From positions 1-64,000 of the forward strand of contig NZ_UCNN01000030.1 in assembly GCF_900473935.1 (NCBI RefSeq): a DNA stretch of 64,000 nt, in the 5' to 3' direction. Below are positions 1-8,324 of the stretch, one piece after another; within the stretch, counting starts at the first letter, position 1, and each line of letters opens with the position of its first letter. The notes below the pieces were generated by a model. That model ran no database searches, was not told the origin of the DNA, and worked only from the letters and a program-made list of their open reading frames with translations. Source of the DNA: Synechococcus sp. UW105. GTDB lineage: Bacteria; Cyanobacteriota; Cyanobacteriia; PCC-6307; Cyanobiaceae. Both the position numbers and the translations under genes were made by a program.

Positions 1-192
1 ACGATTTCTGGTGAAGACCTGGTGAACCAGGCCCGACGGACGCTCGGCTTGCGGTTGATTGGCGCAGCGCGCTCAAGTGCAGTCAGTGCAGCCCCGCTGT
101 TTGCCTGTCTGTGTGTTGGCTTTTGGATGCTCTTGAACGGGTCTCACAAACAGATTGGAGACCCGATTGGCTGGCATGGGCTCAGACGCTGA
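1..192 (+). CDS. 3' end of an unidentified membrane protein gene (partial)
   Basis: Frame 1 is open from the first base to a TGA at 190-192, giving 63 residues of a protein whose start lies outside the window. A hydrophobic stretch at about residues 29-45 looks like a membrane segment, followed by a short polar tail. An 8-bp inverted repeat (138-145 with 158-165) lies inside the frame and has no T-tract, so it is not a clear terminator. The reading ends 27 bases before the convergent gene on the other strand. I do not recognise the family. Confidence 0.4.
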   Translation, partial: TISGEDLVNQARRTLGLRLIGAARSSAVSAAPLFACLCVGFWMLLNGSHKQIGDPIGWHGLRR

Positions 193-219
193 GCATGGTC
201 TTGCTGCACGGAAGCAGCG

Positions 220-642
220 TTAGAGACTGTTCTCACGACCTGTGTTCGGGCCTTTGAACAGCTCGTTGGCCATCGAACGGAAGCCCTTAAGGCTGGCCCC
301 AGGACGACGACGTTGTTGCCGCAGGGCATTCCCCGGTTGAAGGGCTTCGGGGGCAAAGGTGCTCAGGGTCGCCACGGGCCGCTCAGCTTCGGCTGCAGCG
401 AGTTCAGCGGCAATCGCCTCGGCGGTTGTGAGGGAGGCGTCGTTGACTGTTTTGGCCTTGCCAGCAGGCTTGGAAGCAGGCTTCGCTGACCCTGCTTTCT
501 GCTTCGGATTGCTCGCTTTGGCCGCGGCAGACTCACTATCAGGTTCAGCTTCCCGAACAGGGGCAACGGTCACCGAAGCAGTGCTCGAGGTCTTGGCAAC
601 ATCCTCGAGTTCGAGGAAAAAGCCTTTCTTGTTGAACACCAT
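220..642 (-). CDS. Conserved hypothetical protein with Ala/Lys/Pro-rich linker
   Basis: A 140-residue soluble protein. I chose the ATG at 642 because the translation from there (MVFNKKGFFLELEDVA) begins with an ordered-looking segment, whereas the 18 upstream in-frame codons look like noise. Residues about 20-75 are low-complexity and rich in Ala, Lys, Ser and Pro. The C-terminal 45 residues are more ordered, with an RQQRRRPG motif and a segment resembling FRSMANELFK. It is divergent from the DUF92 gene at 702 with a 59-base gap. No function can be assigned; it may be a cyanobacterium-specific protein. Confidence 0.6.
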   Translation of the reverse strand: MVFNKKGFFLELEDVAKTSSTASVTVAPVREAEPDSESAAAKASNPKQKAGSAKPASKPAGKAKTVNDASLTTAEAIAAELAAAEAERPVATLSTFAPEALQPGNALRQQRRRPGASLKGFRSMANELFKGPNTGRENSL

Positions 643-701
643 GTCGTGATCTCGACAGTGACCTTGGCTGATTATCCGTTGCCTCAGGCCCTTCACGGTT
701 G

Positions 702-1481
702 ATGCTTAGGGCAGTGCAACACAGGCTGATGGCATTTCCCGCTCAGGATCTCACCATCTGGGGGATCGCTTTGGCCCTCAACGGCGTGTTGATCGCCCTC
801 GCTCAACGATTGCCTTTGCTGACCAAAGCCGGCTGGGTGCATGCAGGGATTCTCGGCACGATTCTGTGGGGATGCCTTGGTTGGCGTGGCTGGTTGGCCG
901 TGGTGATGTACCTGGTGTTGGGCTCCCTTGTCACCAGAGTTGGCCTTAAACGCAAGCAGGAAAAGGGACTGGCGGAGGCCCGTGGCGGACGTCGCAGCCC
1001 GGCCAATGTGTGGGGATCAGCTGCGGTTGGTGCCCTCATTGCTCTGTTGATCGGTGCGGGACTCGAGCCCGTTGGCCTGCTGCTGGTGGGATTCGCTGCC
1101 AGTTTTGCCGCCAAGTTGGCTGACACCTTTGGCAGTGAAATTGGCAAGCGCTGGGGACGCACCACCGTTCTGATTACGACGCTGCGACGCGTCCCTGCAG
1201 GCACGGAAGGGGCCGTGAGCCTTGAAGGAACCCTTGCGAGTGCTGCCGGCAGTGCAGTAATGACGTTGGTGGCCGTGGCATTGCAGTTGGTGCCTGCTGG
1301 GCCTGAAGCCTTACTCGTTGCCAGTGTTGGCTTGGTGGCCACCCTGATCGAAAGCGTTGTTGGGGCTTTGGTGCAGGAGCGTATCTCCTGGCTCAGTAAT
1401 GAACTTGTGAATGGGTTGCAGACAGCGATCGCGGCGATGCTGGCGATCGTCGCCGCGAACCTGCTTCAGCACCTCGGCTGA
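702..1481 (+). CDS. DUF92 family membrane protein (VTE6-like, putative phytyl-phosphate kinase)
   Basis: About 259 residues with roughly six hydrophobic segments, matching the DUF92 (TIGR00297-type) family. Signature-like features are the ADTFGSEIGKRWG motif near residue 145 and a following TLRRVPAGTEGAVSLEGT segment. In plants the family member VTE6 phosphorylates phytyl phosphate to phytyl diphosphate for tocopherol and phylloquinone synthesis, and cyanobacterial homologues are thought to do the same; this is family knowledge and has not been shown here. The ATG at 702 is used, although a later ATG at 729 is possible. Its 3' end overlaps the convergent sigma gene by 16 bases. Confidence 0.8.
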   Translation: MLRAVQHRLMAFPAQDLTIWGIALALNGVLIALAQRLPLLTKAGWVHAGILGTILWGCLGWRGWLAVVMYLVLGSLVTRVGLKRKQEKGLAEARGGRRSPANVWGSAAVGALIALLIGAGLEPVGLLLVGFAASFAAKLADTFGSEIGKRWGRTTVLITTLRRVPAGTEGAVSLEGTLASAAGSAVMTLVAVALQLVPAGPEALLVASVGLVATLIESVVGALVQERISWLSNELVNGLQTAIAAMLAIVAANLLQHLG

Positions 1482-2342
1482 TCCCCCACGCCGTCTCTGC
1501 CTGCGGCCATCTCTTGCAAAACTTGCAGGGATTGCCTGAGGACCGTCCTCACCTCGACGTGACTTAGGCCCTTCTGGCGGCCAATCTGGCGAACGGTCTC
1601 TCCAAGGACGTAATGGCGAATGAGCAGCTGACGGGCATGGTCAGGCAATTGGCGCATGGCTTGATGCAACCATTCCAGTTGGTGATCGGTCTTGGTGTCT
1701 GTGCGCGAGTCCGCGAGTTGTTCAATTAACGCCGTTGCGGCTGCTCCTGTGGATGTTGCGGCGCTGGTTCCCGGTTGGTGAAGGCTGGCTGACCAGATAG
1801 CGATGCTGATGGGCCTCGAGCGCCTGCAGCCAGCGGTCCACTGAGACATCAAGAGCATCCGCGAGCTGTCTGGTCAAAAAAGGAGGCAAACCTTGTTGCA
1901 GCCGTTGTTGCTGGATTTTCATCCCCTGCGCATGCAGGTTCAGCAGCCGCCAAGGAATATGCAGTGTGCGCTCTCGATCACGACGAAAATGCATGATCTG
2001 GCCATTCGCCAGAGCCATCACATAGCTGCTGATTCGGTGCCCGCGCGATGGGTCAAACCGTTCTGAAGCTTTGATGAGACCCAGTTGGGCTTCCTGGAGA
2101 AGATCATCGTGTTCGCCTGTGCCGCGGGCCAGCTGACGGCCTGCAGCCAGGTGTGCCAGACCGAGATGGCGCAGAACACGTTCATTGCGTCGTCGGACGC
2201 TGGGATCGAGCTGTCTTCGGTTTTCTTGGCGGATCCGTTGTTGCTCGACTGTTGCTTGATCTGAGTCTTGAACCTGGCGTCTACGAACCATGAATGGTGG
2301 AACCACTGCATTCACGCTCTGTGTTTTCACGGGCGGTTCCAT
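1466..2342 (-). pseudogene. Sigma-70 family factor (group 2/3 type) split by a frameshift
   Basis: The first frame (from ATG 2342, with a GTG just upstream) encodes sigma region 2 (HDDLLQEAQLGLIKASERFD, then a segment ending HFRRDR) and region 3, then reads into a stop at 1722. Region 4 continues in another frame (QLPDHARQLLIRHYVLGETV, ending at 1466). The break coincides with GGCTGGCT at 1783-1790, which reads AGCCAGCC on the coding strand. Removing one AGCC joins the frames into V-S-L-H-Q-P-G, close to the S-L-D-Q-P motif usual between regions 3 and 4, and gives an exact 290-residue protein. The gene may be inactive, or may yield a product of about 206 residues lacking region 4. A sequencing error cannot be excluded. 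Confidence 0.8.
1783..1790 (-). repeat. 4-bp tandem duplication causing the sigma-factor frameshift
   Basis: The plus strand reads GGCTGGCT, two tandem copies of GGCT (AGCC on the coding strand). One copy gives an uninterrupted sigma factor; two copies shift the frame. It sits exactly where the two halves of the protein should join. Confidence 0.75.
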
Positions 2343-2363
2343 CACCCTCAGGAGTGATTCTGT

Positions 2364-2615
2364 TCACCCCAGAGGGGGTATGAATTCCTGCTTCAGCACG
2401 GCAATCAGCTCCAGGCATGAACGCATGGGCATGCCGTTGTCGAGACTTGGCTGAATTTCCGCTTCCAACGTTCGGATCACAGATTCAGCACTTTCCCCTC
2501 GCTGCATGAGTTCCCGCACCGCGAGGATGGCGGCCTCTTCCGTAAAGCCGAGCAGAAATTCCTTTAACTGGTCTGTGCTGGCTTTAGCAATAATCGCGGC
2601 AGTGGGGTTGGGCAC
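2364..2615 (-). CDS. Small conserved hypothetical protein
   Basis: An 83-residue, mostly helical soluble protein starting at a GTG (2615). It has an amphipathic pattern (TDQLKEFLLGFTEEAAILAV, then RELMQRG) and no cysteine pair or signal peptide. It lies between the SGNH hydrolase and the broken sigma gene, all on the minus strand, with 48 and 21 base gaps, so it may be co-transcribed with them. I do not recognise the family. Confidence 0.55.
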   Translation of the reverse strand: MPNPTAAIIAKASTDQLKEFLLGFTEEAAILAVRELMQRGESAESVIRTLEAEIQPSLDNGMPMRSCLELIAVLKQEFIPPLG

Positions 2616-2663
2616 AGGTAGGTCCCGTTAGAAGGCAACTTTAGGGAAACTGTGTGTGCCCAA

Positions 2664-3350
2664 TTAGCTCCAGAGTGGCGTGGTCTGGGTTTGAGCTTCT
2701 AATCCTGCCCAGCTGAGTAGGGCTGGCCAATGCATCACCCGTTGGTGGATCCAGTGGTGTCCATCGGCATTGAGATGAATCCCGTCCGGCTCGATCCACC
2801 CCAGCCAACCCGTTTCCTGTTGCATCGCCTGATGCAAAGCCAGAAACGGCACATCCGCTTCGAGGCAGGCCTCTTCCAGCTGTGCCTCGTAGACCGCAAC
2901 GGAGGCATTGTCGTACCAGAGGCACTGCGCGAATGGCATCGCAGCTTCATCCACGGCCGTGAGGCCCAACACCATCACCTGCGTTCGCGGTGCCATCGCC
3001 CGAATCAGTTGTTCGACTCCAAAGCGATAGGCCTCAACCGAAAGTTGGCGTCGCCCATCGGCACGACCGACCCTGGCGCTGTCGTTGAGGCCCACGGCCA
3101 GAAGCAAGCCAGCGGGTGTTTGACGACGAAGCTCTCCGCGGCGCTCCCATTCTTGTTCCCATCGTTTTGCCACGTTTTCCAGCCCATCACCGCGCACGCC
3201 GAGTGAATAAATCAACGGCATCTCAGGTGTTTGCATCCAGCTCAGGCGCAGCCGCTCACACCAACCACCGCCTACTCGGTCCCCCCATCCGTAGACGCCG
3301 CTGTCGCCGATCACCGTGAGTTGGCGGGGTGCTTGCATCGCTGAGGGCAT
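2664..3350 (-). CDS. SGNH/GDSL-type hydrolase
   Basis: A 228-residue protein. Block I is IGDSGVYGWGD with the candidate nucleophile Ser17, a GLND block near residue 88 supplies the Asn, and DGIHLNADGHHW near residue 194 supplies the Asp-His pair. This is the complete SGNH catalytic arrangement, so it is likely an esterase, lipase or deacylase with unknown substrate. There is no obvious signal peptide, so it is probably cytoplasmic. It starts 22 bases after the end of the ABC permease gene and is probably in the same transcript, which could link it to the imported compound, though that is inference only. Confidence 0.85.
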   Translation of the reverse strand: MPSAMQAPRQLTVIGDSGVYGWGDRVGGGWCERLRLSWMQTPEMPLIYSLGVRGDGLENVAKRWEQEWERRGELRRQTPAGLLLAVGLNDSARVGRADGRRQLSVEAYRFGVEQLIRAMAPRTQVMVLGLTAVDEAAMPFAQCLWYDNASVAVYEAQLEEACLEADVPFLALHQAMQQETGWLGWIEPDGIHLNADGHHWIHQRVMHWPALLSWAGLEAQTQTTPLWS

Positions 3351-3372
3351 GTTCTCTCACAGCTTTGCAGGC

Positions 3373-4920
3373 CTAGGTGGACGCGCTCTCGCCTGGGGTT
3401 CGTAACCAGCGCTGTCGAAGTCCATCACTAATGCTTTCCCCAGCCAGGGTGAGCAGTGCGAAACAAACGATGATCAGCAGCACCGCCGCCCAGTGAAAAG
3501 AACTGAGGGATTCAATCAGCATCCAGCCCAGTCCGGTACCGCCTACTAGACCGACGACAAGCGTTTCCCGCAGAATGACATCGGTGCGATAGGCCCCGTA
3601 GGCCAGGTATGAACGGCTCTGTGGGCTGAGGCAGCCAAGCAGCCACGCCTGTCTTGGCCCTGCCGCGGTGACTTCGATGGCCTTCATCGTTCCAGGGCTT
3701 TGCTGGTCCAGTCCCTCCACCAGCAGGCGTCCCATCACCCCGGCGTTCTGAAGGCCGAGGGCCAGCGCTGCCAACGCCAGGGAGGGCAGATTGGCCAACA
3801 GAAGCATTAAGAGCGTGAGCGGCGGCGGAAGGACTCTTTGAAGCGTCCAGAGACCGAGGAAGACCTGTTTCGCGATTCTTCCAGGAAAGATCAGCAGGCA
3901 GAGGGGCGGAAGGGCAATGGCAATAGCAGCTGCCAAAAGCGTGAGTCGCATGGTTTGCTCGATCATCCGCAGCCATGGCAGCTCTGTGGCAGCGAGCTGT
4001 AAGGCGCTGATATCAGGGAGCGGTGGCAGCATTAGTTGCAGGGTTGTGCCGCTGGTGGGCAGCAGTTGCTGGAGCCAGTGGCCACCAACCAGCACAGCCA
4101 GCACGGTCATGGTCAGAACGCTGACACCGTTCCATTGGCTGGGGTTTGTTTGTTGTCGATGCCTCCAGAACGTCAGACCTTGTTCCAACAGCACGCTGAG
4201 GAGGATTAACAGCCAGAGGCCCGACCAGAATTCTGCGAACCGAAGGGACTGGAGGGTGAGTTGCAGCTCTGTGCCGATCCCGCCCAGGCCGAACACACCC
4301 AGCAAGGTGGCGCTGCGAAGGGCGCATTCCAGTCGATAGCCGCCGTAGCTCAGCAAGATCGGCTGAAGCGGAGGGCCGATGCTGGAAACAAATGCTGCGG
4401 GGGCTGAAGCTCCGCTTTGCAGCACCGCGGTCAGCCTTCGCCGGTCGATGCTGTCAATTTGGTCTCGAAACACCCGGGCGACCAGAGCGGAATAGGGAAT
4501 GGTGATCGCCGCAACTGCAACCCAGGGATGCAACCCCAAGACTTGCAAGAGCAGCAGACCCCAAAGCAGTTCGTGGATAGCTCTGGGCAGTGCTAGCAGG
4601 CTGCGTATGGCGGCAGCAGGCCAGGTGGGGATTTTGGCACTCTCCCAGAGCACATCACTGCTGAAAACCCCCAGCAGCAGGCCGATCAGGGTGCTAAGCC
4701 CCCAGCCAACTAAGGCTGTGGCCAGGGTGACCTGCAATCCTTCCCACAGCGATTTCAGCAAGAGAGGGTCCTTGCTGGGCTGCACGGCTCCTTGGAGGAA
4801 TCGCCACCAGGTTTCGAACCCGCCGCCATGCAGTCCTTCCCCCACCACGATCAACACGGGAACGAGAGCGAGAGCCGGTAGCAGGCAGAGAAGAGGTGCG
4901 CTGACGACGGGTCGCTTCAT
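3373..4920 (-). CDS. phnE: ABC transporter permease, PhnE-like, two permease domains fused
   Basis: 515 residues, about twice the usual PhnE length (around 270). Two membrane domains follow one another, each ending with an EAA-like cytoplasmic loop. The first has GYRLECALRSATLLGVFGLG near residues 195-215 and the second has AYRTDVILRETLVVGLVGGT near residues 445-465. The second loop closely resembles that of phosphonate/phosphite permeases. Its ATG overlaps the stop of the ATPase gene by 4 bases (ATGA), so the two are translationally coupled. It forms the membrane channel of the importer encoded by the next two genes; the substrate is uncertain (see the binding protein). Confidence 0.85.
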   Translation of the reverse strand: MKRPVVSAPLLCLLPALALVPVLIVVGEGLHGGGFETWWRFLQGAVQPSKDPLLLKSLWEGLQVTLATALVGWGLSTLIGLLLGVFSSDVLWESAKIPTWPAAAIRSLLALPRAIHELLWGLLLLQVLGLHPWVAVAAITIPYSALVARVFRDQIDSIDRRRLTAVLQSGASAPAAFVSSIGPPLQPILLSYGGYRLECALRSATLLGVFGLGGIGTELQLTLQSLRFAEFWSGLWLLILLSVLLEQGLTFWRHRQQTNPSQWNGVSVLTMTVLAVLVGGHWLQQLLPTSGTTLQLMLPPLPDISALQLAATELPWLRMIEQTMRLTLLAAAIAIALPPLCLLIFPGRIAKQVFLGLWTLQRVLPPPLTLLMLLLANLPSLALAALALGLQNAGVMGRLLVEGLDQQSPGTMKAIEVTAAGPRQAWLLGCLSPQSRSYLAYGAYRTDVILRETLVVGLVGGTGLGWMLIESLSSFHWAAVLLIIVCFALLTLAGESISDGLRQRWLRTPGESAST

Positions 4921-5684
4921 GGCTTGGGAGCAGCCCGGCGTCCTTCTGATGAGGCGCGGTAGAGCACGTCTAGATCCTTGGTCGTGATCGATGCGGAAGG
5001 AGCATCCATCACGACGTGTCCATCGCGTAGGGCAATCACCCGGTCAAAACGATCGATCAGATCTGGACGGTGCAGGCAGACCACCGTCGTGCTCGCCAAG
5101 ATGTCCCCTGCAGATGTCGGTGTTTGCCGCAACAGGGTGTTGAGCAAATCCTGCACCAGTGCTGGGTCGAGATTGGAGAGCGGCTCATCCGCCAGCACAA
5201 GATCCGGGCGTTGCCGAAAGAGGCGTGCCAGCGCAACGCGTTGGCGTTGCCCTCCTGAGAGGGTGGTCACGGAGCGATCAATCAGGTCTTGCTGCAGACC
5301 TGCCTGCTTCAGGCAGGTCATGCAGGCATCTCGTTCCAAAGGCACCAGCAGATTGGCCAGGGCCCACAACAGGGAGCGACGCCCAAGCGCACCGCAATTG
5401 ATGTTTTGGGCCACCGACAATTCCTCCACCAGGTGGAGGTCCTGCCAGAGCGTGCCGATCCGTCGACGCTGGCGACGTGGAAGTTGATGCACTGGTGTGC
5501 CCTGCCAGAGCGCAGTGCCGCTGCTCGGCTTGAGACTTCCATTGGCGATGGAGAGCAGAGTGCTCTTGCCGGCACCACTGGGTCCGATCAGAGCAATGGT
5601 CTCCCCTGCCCTGAAGGTAAGGGAGACGTGATTGAGGCGAGGGCTGTCGCGGCTAGTGAGACAGACATCGCGCAGCTCAAGCAT
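4917..5684 (-). CDS. phnC: ABC transporter ATP-binding protein, PhnC-like
   Basis: A 255-residue ATPase: Walker A GPSGAGKST at residues 34-42, signature LSGGQRQRVALAR, Walker B LVLADEPLSNLD and a switch histidine in VVCLHRPDLIDRFDRV. This layout fits PhnC and similar oxyanion importers. I start it at the ATG at 5684; a TTG at 5693 that overlaps the stop of the binding-protein gene is an alternative. It powers the permease encoded immediately downstream. Confidence 0.88.
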   Translation of the reverse strand: MLELRDVCLTSRDSPRLNHVSLTFRAGETIALIGPSGAGKSTLLSIANGSLKPSSGTALWQGTPVHQLPRRQRRRIGTLWQDLHLVEELSVAQNINCGALGRRSLLWALANLLVPLERDACMTCLKQAGLQQDLIDRSVTTLSGGQRQRVALARLFRQRPDLVLADEPLSNLDPALVQDLLNTLLRQTPTSAGDILASTTVVCLHRPDLIDRFDRVIALRDGHVVMDAPSASITTKDLDVLYRASSEGRRAAPKP

Positions 5685-5689
5685 CACGG

Positions 5690-6589
5690 TCAACGGATCT
5701 TGCCCAGTTGCCTGCCGACGGTTTCGATCGGCGCATACTGTGACGCCGATGCCGGGATGAACTCTTCAGCTGCAAACAGGCTCAGGATTGTTTTGCCGTT
5801 GGCGGTTGTTGGTTTGATCCCAAGAATGGCTTTTTGCAGCTTTGTTGTGAATCCGCTACCGAATCGTTTGTCTAGGACAGGACGGGCAACCCAGTGGTAA
5901 TCCACATACGTAGGCGTACGCCAGATCACCGTCACTTTGTTCGGATCGGCTGCTCCGGATTTCAGCGCACTGGTCCAAACCTGTTCGTTTAAGGCACCGG
6001 CTTCGTAGGAGCCGCTCTGCACAAGAGCGATCGTTGCGTCATGGCTGCCGCTGAAGCCAGGGCGTCCCCCAGCGAACTGATTGGGAGTGACACCGCCCTG
6101 CTGGAGGAAGTGCTGAGGCATCAATCTCCCGGACGTGGAACTTTCCGATCCGAACGTGAACCGTTTCCCCTTGAGGGTCTGCAGTCCTTCCAGGCTGCTG
6201 ATCGATTGCAGACCAGACTGGGTATTGGCGATGAAGACGCTGCGGAATTTGGCATCGATGTCCCTCTGGGCAAGCACCGTGGCCCCGGGGGTCTGGAGAC
6301 GTGCCTGCACCCCGGTCAGTCCGCCAAACCAAACGACGTCGAGGCCTCCGGTGCGAAAGGCACTGACCGCCGCTGGGTAATTGCTAACGGGCACGTAGCG
6401 AACGGGCACCTGAAGCTTCTGGCTGAGCTCTTGGGCAAGAAGTCCGTAGAGCCTATTCAGTTTCTCGGGGTTCTGATCGGGAATGGCACCGATCCGCAGG
6501 GTTTCAGCTGCCCAACTTGGAAGGGCCGTCGTTGAAAGACTGCAGAGCAGCGCAAGGCAGACGACGGCCCGGTGTTCTCGTGCTGACAT
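5690..6589 (-). CDS. phnD: Periplasmic binding protein of a PhnD-like (phosphonate/phosphite or selenate-type) ABC importer
   Basis: 299 residues with an N-terminal signal peptide (hydrophobic core about 8-20, cleavage near PSWAAE). The mature part has PhnD-family features: RIGAIPDQNPEKLNRLYGLL, YPAAVSAFRTGGLDVVWFGG, GSESSTSGRLMP and GFSGSHDATIALVQSG. PhnD proteins bind phosphonates or phosphite. The IPDQNPEKL form also resembles the subgroup that databases call putative selenate-binding, so the ligand is uncertain. Three genes (binding protein, ATPase, permease) run in order, and the aminotransferase gene ends 32 bases upstream. Confidence 0.85.
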   Translation of the reverse strand: MSAREHRAVVCLALLCSLSTTALPSWAAETLRIGAIPDQNPEKLNRLYGLLAQELSQKLQVPVRYVPVSNYPAAVSAFRTGGLDVVWFGGLTGVQARLQTPGATVLAQRDIDAKFRSVFIANTQSGLQSISSLEGLQTLKGKRFTFGSESSTSGRLMPQHFLQQGGVTPNQFAGGRPGFSGSHDATIALVQSGSYEAGALNEQVWTSALKSGAADPNKVTVIWRTPTYVDYHWVARPVLDKRFGSGFTTKLQKAILGIKPTTANGKTILSLFAAEEFIPASASQYAPIETVGRQLGKIR

Positions 6590-6621
6590 CGAGGAATGGA
6601 ATGTTCTGAAGGTGATTCAGT

Positions 6622-7803
6622 TCAGAGCTGGCTGGCAAGCAGTGGCTCGAGCCGACTGAGACCGTCTTCGATCGTCTCATGCGAGACGGCACAGGAGAGG
6701 CGGACACAGCGGTCATCACCAAAGGCGGCGCCAGGGACAAGAGCTAGGCCTTCCCTTTCCAAGGCAGCCTCACAAAATGCCAGTGAGCTGCTGACATGAT
6801 CCGGCAGTTTCGGGAATGCATAGAAGGCTCCACGGGGAGGGACCAAGGTGAGTCCATCCAGGGCCTTGAGTCCCTGTGTCAACAACCGACGACGGCTATT
6901 GAAGCTGGCTGCCATGCTTTTGACGCAATCCTGAGAGCCACGCAAGGCGGCTAGAGCACCTCTCTGGGCGAAGCTGCACACATTGCTGGTGCTCTGGCTC
7001 TGAAGGGCTGCTGCCGCTGTGATCACCTCGGGTGGTGCGACCAGATAGCCAAGTCGCCAGCCAGTCATTGCCCAGCCTTTCGCGAATCCGTTCACCACCA
7101 TCGTGCGTTCTGCCAGATCGGGTGCCAGTGCAGCAAAGCTGTGGTGGGTTTCACCCTCTTCGAGCAGATACTCGTAGATCTCGTCACTCATCACCAGCAA
7201 CTGGGGATGACGTCTCACGATCTCGGCAACTGCCAACATTTCGCTGCGTTCAATCACCCGACCGGTTGGGTTGCCTGGGCTGTTGATCACCAGTAGGCGC
7301 GTATTCGGGGTGATCGCTGCTTCCAGTGCGTCCAGATCAAGGCTGAAGCCCTCTTCGGCCGAGGAGGGAATCACCACGGGTTCGGCTCCGGCCAGTCGGG
7401 CCATTTCTGGATAGCTGAGCCAGTAAGGGGCCGGGATCAGAACCTGATCGCCAGGGTTGAGTAGCACCTGGAACAGGTTGAAGATCGCTTGCTTCCCACC
7501 GTTGGTGACCAGCACGTTGGTGGCGGTGGAGGGAATGTTGTTGTGCTGAGTGAGTTTGTCGGCAATGGCCTCGCGGAGCTCAGGGTCCCCTGCCGCAGGC
7601 CCGTAGCGGGTGACTCCATCGTGAAGGGCCTTAATCGCTGCCTCAACGATGAAATCGGGAGTGTTGAAGTCAGGCTCCCCTGCCGACATGCTGCAGATGT
7701 CACGACCATCCTGTTGCAGTGCCTTGGCGCGGGCACTAATGGCGAGGGTGAGGGATGGCTTGAGGGCTTCGGCCCGATTTGAGAGCACGGTCGGGCGGGG
7801 CAT
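6622..7803 (-). CDS. aspC: Aspectate/aromatic-type aminotransferase class I (aspartate aminotransferase)
   Basis: A 393-residue PLP enzyme of fold type I. The Schiff-base lysine is Lys242 in GFAKGWAMTGWRLGYL, and NSPGNPTGR and DEIYEYL supply cofactor and substrate contacts. It transfers amino groups between aspartate and 2-oxoglutarate; many cyanobacterial members also use prephenate. The ATG at 7803 is chosen over an in-frame upstream codon because MPRPTVLSNRAEALKPS is the typical N-terminus. It heads the minus-strand run that continues into the ABC importer and is divergent from the VOC gene. Confidence 0.9.
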   Translation of the reverse strand: MPRPTVLSNRAEALKPSLTLAISARAKALQQDGRDICSMSAGEPDFNTPDFIVEAAIKALHDGVTRYGPAAGDPELREAIADKLTQHNNIPSTATNVLVTNGGKQAIFNLFQVLLNPGDQVLIPAPYWLSYPEMARLAGAEPVVIPSSAEEGFSLDLDALEAAITPNTRLLVINSPGNPTGRVIERSEMLAVAEIVRRHPQLLVMSDEIYEYLLEEGETHHSFAALAPDLAERTMVVNGFAKGWAMTGWRLGYLVAPPEVITAAAALQSQSTSNVCSFAQRGALAALRGSQDCVKSMAASFNSRRRLLTQGLKALDGLTLVPPRGAFYAFPKLPDHVSSSLAFCEAALEREGLALVPGAAFGDDRCVRLSCAVSHETIEDGLSRLEPLLASQL

Positions 7804-7836
7804 CAGCGCGGCACCCCTCCACCGGGTGCGCATTAA

Positions 7837-7862
7837 GACACCATCCTGCCTGATCTGGTGTC
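7837..7862. promoter_or_regulatory. Inverted repeat between aspC and the VOC gene
   Basis: GACACCA at 7837-7843 is mirrored by TGGTGTC at 7856-7862 with a 12-base spacer. It lies 34-59 bases upstream of aspC in the 109-base divergent gap. There is no T-tract, so a regulator site fits better than a terminator. This rests on the symmetry alone. Confidence 0.3.
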
Positions 7863-7912
7863 GTGGACAACCGTATCTGCGTCAACATTTGTGGGTGTCG
7901 ATACAGCGCCGA

Positions 7913-8317
7913 ATGTCCGACCCAGGATCCGCTGGCATACAACTCAGCTGGGTTCTTGCCTCGAGCCAACCCGAGCGGATTGCCCTCTTTTATGCACGGC
8001 TTCTCGGCCTGACTCCCCAACCAGGAGCCTCCTCAGCTCACTGGCTTGTGATCACTGCCGAAGGGGAACGCCTGCAGTTTTATCGACCGTCCAGCCAACG
8101 ACCCCAGCAAGCTCAGGGTCGTGCCTGGTCGCCCTGCTTCACGATGGCGACAGAAATGGCACCAATGCAGCGTTTGGATCGTTGGTGCAGAGACGCCTTG
8201 GATCAGGGTGCATCGCTTCACGAGGCCGCCCGGATGGAACCTTTTGGGGCTGAGTGCTGGATGAAGGACCCCGATCAGAATGACTTTCTTCTGTTGGTGA
8301 CTCCGTCGCTGCACTGA
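7913..8317 (+). CDS. VOC (glyoxalase/bleomycin-resistance) superfamily protein
   Basis: 134 residues beginning MSDPGSAGIQLSWVLASS, with the beta-alpha-beta repeats typical of vicinal oxygen chelate proteins. One segment is IALFYARLLGLTP, and the C-terminus ends WMKDPDQNDFLLLVTP, which is the usual end of a VOC domain (DPdGN...). Members include glyoxalases, dioxygenases and binding proteins; the substrate here cannot be told. The ATG at 7913 is chosen because upstream codons in frame overlap the aspC promoter and look non-coding. It ends 7 bases before the uracil-DNA glycosylase gene. Confidence 0.75.
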   Translation: MSDPGSAGIQLSWVLASSQPERIALFYARLLGLTPQPGASSAHWLVITAEGERLQFYRPSSQRPQQAQGRAWSPCFTMATEMAPMQRLDRWCRDALDQGASLHEAARMEPFGAECWMKDPDQNDFLLLVTPSLH

Positions 8318-8324
8318 TGCTCCG

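Noticed and set aside
138-165. Inverted repeat near the left edge as a terminator
   Set aside because: An 8-bp stem exists but it lies inside an open frame and has no T-tract.
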